Positions 11,532-21,068 of a DNA stretch of 64,000 bases are shown here, one piece after another. Location: assembly GCA_963812075.1 (NCBI GenBank), contig CAWETN010000010.1:744001-808000 (forward strand), written 5' to 3'. Position 1 is the first letter of the stretch. Every line of letters begins with the position of its first letter. Both the position numbers and the translations under genes were made by a program. The DNA comes from JAMXLO01 sp963812075 (GTDB taxonomy: Bacteria > Pseudomonadota > Alphaproteobacteria > Acetobacterales > Acetobacteraceae). Below the pieces are notes generated by a model that did not search any database, was not told the DNA's origin, and saw only the letters and a list, made by a program, of their open reading frames with translations.

Positions 11532-11858
11532 GCATCGGCGCGCGATTTATAAACCTATGGTTGTGATGCGGGCACTTTCTGCCGATATTCGGTGACTCCG
11601 CACCAGGAACGCAGCGCTGCCATGACTTCACCTTGATTTCGGGGTTGCATGGTCGGATCCCAGTTCGTTAACACGGATCGGTGAGAAGTCGCTTTGATGA
11701 CGCAGCCGGAATGGTGGCGTTTGCGCAGTCGCTGATGGCCCTGCGCGCGGCGCTCCTCGGACGGCCGGAATGCCACGCTTTCAACCAGGTGGAAACAATG
11801 TCCGCCTGCTCGCCAGTCTGCCGCAAGGGGCGGCCAAGCGGAGTTCCAAAGACGCTCC
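11532..11858. other. intergenic stretch without a recognisable gene
   Basis: About 327 bases between ccmB and glgP. A short minus-strand frame (about 11555-11700) reads CVIKATSHRSVLTNWDPTMQPRNQGEV, which looks protein-like but matches nothing I recognise. It may be a decayed insertion fragment. The section just after ccmB is richer in AT than the flanks. No clear terminator hairpin is seen. Confidence 0.4.
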
Positions 11859-14323
11859 ATGGACATGCCTGAAGCCTATCGCCGATCCGCGAAGGACACT
11901 GTGCCGTCGGCCGACGACCAGGTGGCCGCGCTGCGGCGTCTCATTCTCGAGAAGCTCACCTATGCGACCGGACGCGACCCGCTCATCGCCGGCGACCGCG
12001 ACTGGTTTGTGGCGACTGTGCTTGCCTTGCGCGATCATATCGTGGACCGCTGGCTGGCGAGCGCGCGCGAGGACAGCGCCGGCGCGCGCAAGCGTGTCTA
12101 CTATCTTTCCCTGGAGTTCCTGCCGGGCCGGCTGCTGTTCGAACTCGCTGAACAACGCCGGCCTGACCGAGCCGGTCCGCCGCGCACTGGCCGAGCTTCA
12201 CGTGGAGCTCGACCGGCTGCGCGCCATGGAGCCGGACCCTGCGCTGGGCAATGGCGGCCTGGGCCGGCTGGCCGCCTGCTTCATGGAGAGCATGGCGAGC
12301 CTCGGCATTCCCACCCACGGCTACGGCATCCGCTACAACCATGGCCTGTTCCAGCAGGTGATCCGTGAGGGCTGGCAGCACGAATACCCGGAGAACTGGC
12401 TGTCGCTGGGCAATCCCTGGGAATTCGAACGCGCCGAGATCGCCTACAAGATCGGCTTCGGCGGTTGGGTTCAGGACAGCTCCGGCCACGACCGGACCGC
12501 CCAGTCGGTCTGGCATCCCGAGGAGACGGTGATCGCCATTGCCTACGACACACCTGTCGTCGGCTGGCGCGCGCGGCACGCCAACACGCTGCGGTTGTGG
12601 TCGGCGCGTGCACCGGATCCGCTGGCGCTGGAGACGTTCAACCGGGGAGATCACGTCGGCGCCCTGGCTGCCCGGGTGCGGGCCAACGCGATCTCGCAGA
12701 TCCTCTACCCCAGCGACGAAACACCGGCTGGGCAGGAGCTGCGCCTGCGCCAGGAGTATTTCTTCTCGGCGGCATCGCTGCAGGACCTGCTGACCCGGCA
12801 CATCCGCCAGTACGGCGAACTGCAGAACCTGCCGGACAAGTGCGCCATCCAGCTGAACGACACCCATCCTGCGATCGTGGTGGCGGAGCTTATGCGGCTT
12901 CTGGTGGACGAACACCTGCTGCCCTGGGACGAGGCGTGGCAGATCACCACCAACACCATCTCCTACACCAACCACACGCTGCTGCCCGAGGCGCTGGAGA
13001 CCTGGCCGGTGTCGCTGATGGAGCGGGTGCTGCCGCGCCACATGCAGATCATCTACGAGATCAACAAGGCGCATCTCGATGCGCTTGGCGCCAGGCCAGA
13101 CGCGCCGACGCCGTCCGAGGTGTCGCTGATCGACGAGCACGGCGAGCGGCGCGTGCGAATGGGCACACTGGCGTTCCTGGGCTCGCACAAGGTGAACGGG
13201 GTCTCTGCGCTGCACACCGAGCTGATGCGCGCCACGGTGTTCCGCTCGCTGCACCAGCTGCATCCCGGCCGGATCGTCAACAAGACCAACGGCATCACCT
13301 TCCGCCGCTGGCTGCACACCGCCAATCCGCGGCTCACCGCGCTGTTGTGCGAGGCGATCGGACCCGAGGTGCTGGACGATCCGATGGCGCTCGAGCGGCT
13401 CGTGCCGCTGGCCGACGATACCGCGCTGCACGAGCGGCTAATCGCCGCGCGGCGCGCCAATAAGCAGGCGCTGGCCGCTCTGATCGCCGAGAAGCTGGGC
13501 ATCAGGGTCGATCCGGACGCGCTGGTGGACGTGCACATCAAGCGCATCCACGAATACAAGCGCCAGCTGCTGAACATCCTGCAGACCATCGCGCTGTACC
13601 ATGCGATGCGCGCGCAGCCGACGCTCGACTGGGTGCCCCGGGTGAAGCTGTTCGCCGGCCGTGCCGCGGCCAGCTACCGGCGCGCCAAGCTGATCATCAA
13701 GCTGATCCACGACGTGGCGCGCGTGGTGAACCATGACCCCGCGCTGCGCAACCGGCTGAAGGTGGTGTTCCTGCCGGACTACAACGTCAGCCTGGCCGAG
13801 GTGATCATCCCGGCCGCCGATCTCTCCGAGCAGATCTCGACCGCCGGCATGGAGGCGTCGGGCACCGGCAACATGAAGCTGGCGCTGAATGGAGCGCTGA
13901 CCATCGGCACGCTGGACGGCGCCAACGTGGAAATTCTCGAGCGCGTCGGGCCGGACCACATGTTCGTGTTCGGTCTGACCACGGAACAGGTGGCGGAGCG
14001 CCGGCGCCGGCAGGCACAACCGCCGACCCTGTCCGCGACGATGCAGGAAGTGCTGGACACGATGAGCGTCGGGATGTTCTCGGCCGACGAGAGGGACCGC
14101 TACCGCGAACTGGTGACCGAACTGACCGCCGGCGACTGGTTCATGGTGGCGGCCGATTTCGATGCCTATGTCGAGACGCAGCGAGCAGGTCGCCGACCGC
14201 TGGCGCGACCGGCATGCCTGGTGGCGATCGAGCGTGGTGAACACGGCCAATATGGGCTGGTTCTCGTCCGATCGCAGCATCCGGGAGTATGCTGAGGAGA
14301 TCTGGGGAGTTCCCACGGCCTGA
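11859..14323 (+). pseudogene. glgP: glycogen/maltodextrin phosphorylase, two frameshifts
   Basis: The enzyme releases glucose-1-phosphate from alpha-glucans using PLP. Conserved blocks: KRVYYLSLEFLPGRLL, ALGNGGLGRLAACFMES, QLNDTHPAIVVAELMRL, NGITFRRWL and the PLP-lysine region ASGTGNMKLALNGAL followed by GTLDGANVE. The frame changes near 12145, inside the N-terminal active-site region, and near 14182. The corrected C-terminus reads WFSSDRSIREYAEEIW and ends at 14323. Length (~820 aa) is normal. With all catalytic parts present, sequence error is favoured. No other glycogen genes are nearby. Confidence 0.9.
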
Positions 14324-14329
14324 GGCACC

Positions 14330-15412
14330 TTGGCGACACCACGCTTCACCGTCACCTATCGCATCCGCTCCGATGCCACCTCGATCGAGGCGCGCGCCCA
14401 GGCGATTGCCGTCGAGCAGAGCGTCGAGATGCCGGTCTCGGCCATCGCCGAAGCGGAGATCCTGCGCGACATCGTGGGCCGGGTCGAAGGGATCGATCCG
14501 CGTGGCGATGACGTCTTCGACGTCCACATCGGTTTGGCCACCGCGACGGTGGGCGAGGACGCCGGGCAGTTCCTCAACATGCTGTTCGGCAACAGCTCGC
14601 TCCTGGAGGACGTGGCGCTGGTGGACGTGGACGTGTCGGCCGACCTGGTCGCCGCGTTCGGCGGTCCGCACCACGGCATCGAGGGCTTTCGCCGCCGATC
14701 CGGCGCATACGGCCGCGCGCTCACCTGCTCGGCGCTGAAGCCGCAGGGCGTGACGTCCGCGCGGCTGGCCCAACTCGCCGGCCAGTTCGCCCGCGGCGGG
14801 ATCGACTTCATCAAGGACGACCACGGCCTGGCGGACCAGCCCTACTCGCCGTTCGCCGAGCGCGTTGCCGAGATCGCTTCGGCAGCCGGCACCGCACGCT
14901 ACGTGCCCAGCCTCTCCGGCGACCTCGACGCGATGCGCCGGCAGATCGACATTGCGCTGCGGCACGGCATCGACACAGTGATGATCGCGCCGATGCTGGC
15001 CGGCTGGGCGACGATGCGGACGCTGGTGCGGCAGTATCCGGAGCTGGCGTTCTTCGCCCATCCCACGATGGGCGGGGCCGCGCGGATCATACCCGACCTG
15101 CTGATCGGCAAGCTGTTCCGCCTGCTCGGCGCCGATGCGGTGATCTTCCCCAATTACGGCGGCCGTTTCGGCTATTCGCCCGCGACCTGCCGGCGGCTTG
15201 GCGATCGCGCGCGGCGGATGTGGGATGGCGTTCGCCCCAGCCTGCCGGTCCCCGCCGGCGGCATGACCCTGGAGCGGGTCCCCGAGATGCTTGACTTCTA
15301 CGGCCCCGACGCGATGTTGCTGATCGGTGGCAGCCTGCTCGCGGCGCGCGAGCGGCTGACGGAGGAGACCGCCGCCTTCACCCGCGCGGTCGCGCAGCAC
15401 AGCTACCGGTGA
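14330..15412 (+). CDS. RuBisCO-like protein (form IV), probable methylthioribulose-phosphate isomerase
   Basis: A 360-residue RuBisCO large-chain homologue without carboxylase activity expected. The active-site strand GGIDFIKDDHGLADQPYSPF aligns with the carbamylated-lysine motif, and AFFAHPTMGG and FPNYGGRFGYSP are form IV blocks. In Rhodospirillum rubrum such an RLP isomerises 5-methylthioribulose-1-phosphate and works with a cupin that releases the methylthio group, yielding DXP. The cupin gene here overlaps the RLP stop, matching that pair. It starts at TTG 14330, seven bases after glgP. Another RLP role, as in apionate breakdown, is possible but lacks context. Confidence 0.82.
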   Translation: MATPRFTVTYRIRSDATSIEARAQAIAVEQSVEMPVSAIAEAEILRDIVGRVEGIDPRGDDVFDVHIGLATATVGEDAGQFLNMLFGNSSLLEDVALVDVDVSADLVAAFGGPHHGIEGFRRRSGAYGRALTCSALKPQGVTSARLAQLAGQFARGGIDFIKDDHGLADQPYSPFAERVAEIASAAGTARYVPSLSGDLDAMRRQIDIALRHGIDTVMIAPMLAGWATMRTLVRQYPELAFFAHPTMGGAARIIPDLLIGKLFRLLGADAVIFPNYGGRFGYSPATCRRLGDRARRMWDGVRPSLPVPAGGMTLERVPEMLDFYGPDAMLLIGGSLLAARERLTEETAAFTRAVAQHSYR

Positions 15413-15414
15413 CA

Positions 15415-15873
15415 ATGATGGATATCGAACAGCAGACCTCGTTCCGGGCGTTCCGCGACTATCGTTGGGATGAGGTGGCGTGCCTGCCGTACAAGGAAGA
15501 CGGAGCCGCGCCGTTCAAGGCGATCTCCCGGCAGGTGCTGTTCGCCGAGGGCCAGCTTGGCTGCGAGCTGCGCTATTTCGAGATGGCGGCCGGCGGCTAC
15601 TCCACGCTGGAACGCCACGAACACATGCATGCGGTGATGATCCTGCGCGGCTGCGGCCAGTGCCTGGTCGGCGAGGAGGTTCGGCCGGTGCGGCCGTTCG
15701 ACCTGGTGACCATCCCGTCCTGGACCTGGCATCAGTTCCGCGCGGCCGGAGGCGAGCCGCTGGGGTTCCTCTGTATGGTGAACGCACTGCGCGACAAGCC
15801 GCAGCTGCCGACCGAACAGGAACTGGCGGCGCTGAAGAGTCATCCGGCGATCGCCGCGTTCCTCGACGTCTGA
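15415..15873 (+). CDS. cupin protein, probable methylthioxylulose-phosphate methylthiolase
   Basis: A 152-residue single cupin with metal-binding motif 1 ERHEHMHAVMILRG and motif 2 PSWTWHQFRAAGGEPLGF. In R. rubrum the cupin next to the RLP cleaves 1-methylthioxylulose-5-phosphate, transferring methylthiol to glutathione and feeding DXP into isoprenoid synthesis. The direct coupling to the RLP gene argues for that role here. Candidate starts are GTG 15409 (overlapping the RLP stop), ATG 15415 and ATG 15418; the last two differ by one residue. Function is inferred from the gene pair. Confidence 0.8.
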   Translation: MMDIEQQTSFRAFRDYRWDEVACLPYKEDGAAPFKAISRQVLFAEGQLGCELRYFEMAAGGYSTLERHEHMHAVMILRGCGQCLVGEEVRPVRPFDLVTIPSWTWHQFRAAGGEPLGFLCMVNALRDKPQLPTEQELAALKSHPAIAAFLDV

Positions 15874-15880
15874 ACGGGCG

Positions 15881-16297
15881 CTACGGCGCCGCTTCCGCCC
15901 GCGGCTCCAGGCCGAATAGGGTGTAGACGCGGGCACTGGGCGGCCACCCGGCGACGACCTGACCACGCCATGCGTAGGCCGCCGCCACGGCAAGCACGAG
16001 CAGCAGGGCACTCGCCGCCCAGGCCAGCCGCAGGCGAGCCGACGGACGCGGTGCCGGCCGGTGCGCCGCCAGTCGGTCCATGGCGCTGGGCCGCGCCGCC
16101 GCCACCGGCGGCTTGGTCTCGACGACCTCGGGCCTTTCGGGCTCCGGCTGCCAATCAGGCTCGGGCTCCAGTACAGGGGCTGCCGGCACCGGCATCCACT
16201 CCCGGGCGCAGCGCGCGCAACGTACGGTGCGCCCGGCCGGCACCAGCGAGTCGGCAACCTCGTAGACGGCGCCACAGGACGGACATTCGATGCGCAT
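15881..16297 (-). CDS. MJ0042-type zinc-ribbon domain protein with one membrane segment
   Basis: A 138-residue protein that opens IECPSCGAVYEVADSLVP and continues VRCARCAREW, the CxxC...CxxC zinc ribbon of the zinc_ribbon_4/5 (MJ0042) group. A proline-rich linker follows, then one membrane helix (LAWAASALLLVLAVAAAYA). Its function is not established. It is divergent from ftsE with a 74-base gap, which would hold both promoters. The length and architecture are typical. Confidence 0.85.
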   Translation of the reverse strand: MRIECPSCGAVYEVADSLVPAGRTVRCARCAREWMPVPAAPVLEPEPDWQPEPERPEVVETKPPVAAARPSAMDRLAAHRPAPRPSARLRLAWAASALLLVLAVAAAYAWRGQVVAGWPPSARVYTLFGLEPRAEAAP

Positions 16298-16371
16298 ACA
16301 AAGGAATGGTGCGGGAGCGTCGGACGCGAAGCAATGGCGGCGCGCCGGTCAGGATGGCAAGAATGGCGGCG

Positions 16372-17043
<672 letters not shown>

Positions 17044-17047
17044 CGGC

Positions 17048-17980
17048 ATGGCCTCGCTCCGCGCGCGACGCTCGCTGCGCCCGGTTGGGTTCGATGAGCT
17101 TGGGCTGCGGCGCGCCATCTCGGATCGGCTGCTGCCGTTTCTGGTGGCAGCCATGGCTTTCCTGGCGGCGCTCGCGCTGGCCGGATGGGTAGGAGCCGCC
17201 TCTCTGGGACGCCACTGGCAGCAGGGTGCGGGATCCTCGGTGACGGTGCAGGTGCCCCGGCCGCAGGATCCGACGGCGCAAGGCAAGGGCAGGCGGCTGG
17301 ACCGTGTGCTGGCCCTGCTGATCGGCACGCCGGGGATCGCGTCCGCGCGGGCACTCAGCGACGAGGAACTGGCCGAGCTGCTCCGTCCCTGGCTGGGCAG
17401 CGGCGCCGAACGGATCGCCGTGCCTTTGCCGGCGGTGATCGCGGTGCGGCTTGCGGATGCCGACCAGGGCCTCGACGGCCTGGCACGCCGACTGGACGAG
17501 GCGGCTCCGGGCACGCTTGTGGAAGGTCATGGCGCCTGGATTCGTCGTCTGTCGGTCCTGGCCCGGAGCCTGCAGGCCTGTGCCGGGATCGCGCTGCTGC
17601 TGGTCGCCGCGGTTGCCGCAGCCGTGATCGCGGTGGCGACGCGGGCAGGTCTCTCGGCCCGCCGCGCCGCGATCGAAATCGTGCACGGCCTGGGGGCCAC
17701 GGACGGCTATATCGCTGCGCGCTTCGCCAGCAGGGCGACGCTGCTGGCGGCGACCGGTGGATTGGCGGGCGCCGTGCTGGCTTTGCCGGTGCTGCTGATG
17801 CTGGCCAATCTTGCCGCCCCGTTCGGCGGAGACCCCTCCGACACGGCGGCCGATGCGGTGTTGAGCACGATGCCCGCCGCCCTGTGGCTCACGCTGCCCG
17901 GCATGCCGGCCGCGGCGGCGGCAATCGGCTTCCTTACCGCGCAGCTAACCGTGCGGCGCTGGCTGCGGCGGCTGCCGTGA
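17048..17980 (+). CDS. ftsX: cell division protein FtsX
   Basis: A 310-residue permease-like protein: a cytoplasmic arginine-rich N-terminus, TM1 (LLPFLVAAMAFLAALALAGW), a large periplasmic domain, then three C-terminal helices. The FtsX motif RAAIEIVHGLGATDGYIAARF lies between TM2 and TM3. It partners FtsE. Translation probably starts at the ATG four bases after ftsE, and the stop overlaps the next GTG start, so the operon is coupled. The periplasmic part diverges from E. coli FtsX, as usual in alphaproteobacteria. Confidence 0.92.
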   Translation: MASLRARRSLRPVGFDELGLRRAISDRLLPFLVAAMAFLAALALAGWVGAASLGRHWQQGAGSSVTVQVPRPQDPTAQGKGRRLDRVLALLIGTPGIASARALSDEELAELLRPWLGSGAERIAVPLPAVIAVRLADADQGLDGLARRLDEAAPGTLVEGHGAWIRRLSVLARSLQACAGIALLLVAAVAAAVIAVATRAGLSARRAAIEIVHGLGATDGYIAARFASRATLLAATGGLAGAVLALPVLLMLANLAAPFGGDPSDTAADAVLSTMPAALWLTLPGMPAAAAAIGFLTAQLTVRRWLRRLP

Positions 17981-18603
17981 CCGTGCCGTTGGTCCGACGC
18001 GTGACCGTCGCGGTGGGTGCGGCGCTGCTCGCCGGGCTGCTGGCTCTGGGCGGTGGGTTCGCCTGGTTCCTGCACCAGGCCGCCCTGTCCCGCGAGCTGC
18101 CGACGCACACCGACGGGATCGTGGCGTTCACTGGCGGTCCGGACCGGGTGGAGACCGCGCTGCGCCTTCTGGCGCAGGGCCGTGCCGACCGGCTGCTGTT
18201 GTCCGGCATCGGCGGCGGCGCCGAACTGGCGGAACTGGCACGCCGTGCCGGGGTCGATCCGCAGCCGCTGGCCAGCCGCGTGACGATCGACCGCAGCGCC
18301 GCCACCACCCGGGGCAATGCGACAGACACTGCCGAGTGGGCGCGCGCGAGCGGCGTGCGCTCGCTGCTTGTGGTGACCGCCTCGTACCACATGCCGCGCG
18401 CGCTGACCGAGCTTGCACGGGTGCTGCCGGATGTGACGCTGTATCCGATGCCGGTCGTACAGGCGGAACGGCCCGACCGGCCGGCTTCGCCGCTGCGCCT
18501 GATGGCGGAGGAATACATCAAGTTCCTTGCCACCACGACGGGCCTCACCGCCGTCCTGCCGGCCCGCGAGCCGACCCTGAGTCGCGGCGATCATGCCGGA
18601 TGA
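17977..18603 (+). CDS. YdcF/ElyC family DUF218 envelope protein
   Basis: A 208-residue protein with one N-terminal membrane helix (ALLAGLLALGGGFAWFLHQ) and a DUF218 domain: IVAFTGGPDRVETALRLL, ADRLLLSGIGGGAEL, RGNATDTAEWARASG and LLVVTASYHMPRAL. Related proteins (ElyC, SanA) affect envelope integrity and lipid-carrier metabolism. The GTG start overlaps the ftsX stop and the TGA stop overlaps the plsC ATG. The location between ftsX and an acyltransferase supports an envelope role. Confidence 0.87.
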   Translation: MTVPLVRRVTVAVGAALLAGLLALGGGFAWFLHQAALSRELPTHTDGIVAFTGGPDRVETALRLLAQGRADRLLLSGIGGGAELAELARRAGVDPQPLASRVTIDRSAATTRGNATDTAEWARASGVRSLLVVTASYHMPRALTELARVLPDVTLYPMPVVQAERPDRPASPLRLMAEEYIKFLATTTGLTAVLPAREPTLSRGDHAG

Positions 18604-19311
18604 CGCTGCTCCGGTCGGCCCTGTTCAACCTGTTCTTCTTCACGGCGACTTTCGTCCTGACCGTGGCGTTGGCAACCCCGGTGCGCCTGCTCGCTCCGCA
18701 TCGCGTGCTGGACGTCGCCCGACTTTGGGCCCGGACGATGCTGTGGGCGCTGCGGGTCCTTTGCGGCATCCGCCTGCAGGTGACCGGGCTGGAGCACGTC
18801 GGCACCGGTGCTGCGCTGATCGCGTCGCGACACCAGTCGGCGTTCGACACCTTCGTCTGGCTTACCCTGGTGCCGCGCTGCTGCTACGTGCTGAAGCAAG
18901 AACTGCTGCGCGTCCCGTTGTTCGGACCGCTGATGCCGGCGGCCGGCATGATCGCGGTCGATCGGGAGGGGGGTGCCACCGCGCTGCGCGGGCTGATCCG
19001 CGAGGGTGAGCGGGCAATGCGCGAGAGGCGCCAGATCGTGATATTCCCGGAGGGGACGCGGGCAGGGATCGGAGCGATGCTGCCGCTGCAGCCCGGCGTG
19101 GCGGCGCTCGCCGCGCGGACCCGCCTGCCGGTGATACCGGTACCTGACGGACTCGGGCCGCTGTTGGGGGCGGCGGGCTTTCCAGAAGCGTCCCGGCACG
19201 ATCCACGTACGAATCCTCCGCCCACTTCCCGCCGATCTGAAGCGCGATCAACTCATGCGGTGCCTGCGCGATGCGCTGTCCGGCAATGCTGGGGAAAACT
19301 CTGTGGGTTGA
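18600..19311 (+). pseudogene. plsC: 1-acyl-sn-glycerol-3-phosphate acyltransferase, C-terminal frameshift
   Basis: PlsC adds the second acyl chain in phosphatidic acid synthesis. The N-terminal membrane helix, the catalytic ASRHQSAFDTF (HX4D-type) block, the GMIAVDREGG region and the IVIFPEGTRA motif are intact. Near 19145 the frame slips. In the shifted frame the protein continues RRAFQKRPGTIHVRILRPLP and ends at 19311, a normal PlsC tail. All catalytic motifs precede the slip. An indel error is likely; if real, only the last ~55 residues would change. Confidence 0.87.
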
Positions 19312-19526
19312 CTTCGCGACCCGCTCTGACCTGCTTACAAAAAATCGGTACAACCATCTGATAAACATAAAAATATGGCCTGCAAGTTGTGCGGCAACGG
19401 AGCATCGTGTGCCATGGGGATGAATGCCGCCGGAACATTTCGGTCGGCCGCTTGCGCCGATCGGCCCGGGTTTGGCCGGCCAGTCTCGTTTCCCTATAAA
19501 CGGCGCACGAATTGGTGTGAGGCAAG

Positions 19527-20567
19527 ATGCGGCGCGGCCTGAGGTGGTGGATCGTATTGCTCGCCGTGCCGTTGGTCCTGCTGCTCGCCGACACGCTCTA
19601 CTGGTGGATAGCGGTGCGGAACCTCGAGCGTGGCTATGCCGCCTGGGAGGCCTATGGCCGAGCGGCCGGCTGGAGCGTGCAACATGGCGCCCCGGTCCAT
19701 GGTGGATGGCCGCTTGCCGCGACGCTTGCCGTGCCCGGCCTGTCGCTTGCGCGGGGCAACTCCGATGCGCCCGAGCGACTGGCCTGGAGCGCTGACCGTC
19801 TCTTGCTGCGCGTTGAACTCGCCTGGCCGAGAGAGCTGGGCGTTGCGGTCGATGGACGGCAACGGCTTCGCCTGCCCGGCACTGTCGAGGTGCCTTACTC
19901 TGCCGACCGCTTCCACCTCGAACTGCCGATGCATGGAGGAGACTGGCCGGACTTTGCGGCTCTGGCGGCCAGCAATCTGCGCGCCGACTTGCATCAGACA
20001 GGCAACGCCGGGATCCAATCACTGCAGCTGCGCCTGGAGACCGCGCCTGCCGCCCAGTCGGGTGAGCCCGCGCTGACATTCGCCCTGGAAGCCGGGGAGA
20101 TCAGGCTCCCGGCTGGCCTGGCGCGGCCGCTCGGCCCGCGCGTCGGGAAGCTGGAGCTGGAGGGCGCGCTGAACGGTCCCGTGCCGGTCGGACGCACCCC
20201 GGCGGAGCAGGCGGCGGCTTGGCGCGACGGCGGCGGCTCGATCGAGATCCGCCGCTTCGCGGTCGCCTGGGGACCACTCGACCTCTCGGCCACGGCAACG
20301 CTGGCGCTCGACGACCAATTGCAGCCGATGGGAGCTGGGAAGGTTCGCCTGGTGGGCTATGCCGAGACGCTCGATGCCTTGGCCGCACACGGCGCGATCA
20401 GCCGGTCGGCCGCAACCGTGGCGAAGGCGGTGCTGTCGCTCATGGCGAACAGCCCTGACGACGGCAGCCCTCCGGAGGTGGACGACGTACCGCTCAAGCT
20501 CGAGTTTCGCACGCTTTCGATGCGGCAGGTACCGCTGGTGCGGCTGCCGGAGCTGGACTGGCCTTAG
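19527..20567 (+). CDS. DUF2125 domain protein
   Basis: A 346-residue protein with an N-terminal signal-anchor (WWIVLLAVPLVLLLADTLYWW) followed by WEAYGRAAGWSVQHGAPVHGGWPL, the conserved opening of DUF2125. The rest is a beta-rich repeat domain of AsmA-like character, suggesting a periplasmic location. Function is unknown. It lies 215 bases after plsC; that gap is AT-rich around 19330-19380 and may carry its own promoter. Confidence 0.85.
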   Translation: MRRGLRWWIVLLAVPLVLLLADTLYWWIAVRNLERGYAAWEAYGRAAGWSVQHGAPVHGGWPLAATLAVPGLSLARGNSDAPERLAWSADRLLLRVELAWPRELGVAVDGRQRLRLPGTVEVPYSADRFHLELPMHGGDWPDFAALAASNLRADLHQTGNAGIQSLQLRLETAPAAQSGEPALTFALEAGEIRLPAGLARPLGPRVGKLELEGALNGPVPVGRTPAEQAAAWRDGGGSIEIRRFAVAWGPLDLSATATLALDDQLQPMGAGKVRLVGYAETLDALAAHGAISRSAATVAKAVLSLMANSPDDGSPPEVDDVPLKLEFRTLSMRQVPLVRLPELDWP

Positions 20568-20740
20568 CCGGTTCGGCCGCCGCGGGTTCATTCGAGCCTT
20601 GAAGTCGGGCAGCGCTTCTGCGGTAGGGTCAGGGCATGTCCACCCGACCGAACACCACGCGAATTAGCGGCCCGGCTGCCTGAGCAGCCGGGGAGTTCCC
20701 GCCCTTCATTCCTCGCGTCGTTCGTTCGGAGTCCTGTTTC

Positions 20741-21013
20741 ATGTCCGCCCAACCTTCCGTCGCCGTCCGCTTCATGCTGGACGCCGATGCTGACCCTGGT
20801 CTTCTACCGCGCCTGCTGCAGCCCTTCGCCAGGCGCGACCTGGTTCCCGACCGCATGTGGTCGCACCGGGCCGGCGACACCATGCATGTGGAAATCGCCA
20901 TGGCCGAAATGCCGGGCGAGGTCGTGCACCTGGTCGAGGGCAACCTGCGCCAAATGGTCGGCGTGCGCAGCGTGACGCAGCTGCGGCCGGAGGCGCTGCG
21001 CCAGGCGGCTTGA
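20741..21013 (+). CDS. small ACT-like domain protein
   Basis: A 90-residue protein whose strand-helix pattern (VAVRFMLDADADPGLLPRLL, then RDLVPDRMWSHRAGD, then MHVEIAMAEMPGE, then VRSVTQLRP) resembles a single ACT regulatory domain, as in small subunits of acetolactate synthase. There is no catalytic motif. It sits 55 bases before cydA. Whether it is linked to the oxidase is unknown. Confidence 0.65.
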   Translation: MSAQPSVAVRFMLDADADPGLLPRLLQPFARRDLVPDRMWSHRAGDTMHVEIAMAEMPGEVVHLVEGNLRQMVGVRSVTQLRPEALRQAA

Positions 21014-21068
21014 ACCGGGCACGCCAGGCTGGCCATATCCTCGTGGTCGGCAAGCGCGCGAGGGTGGC

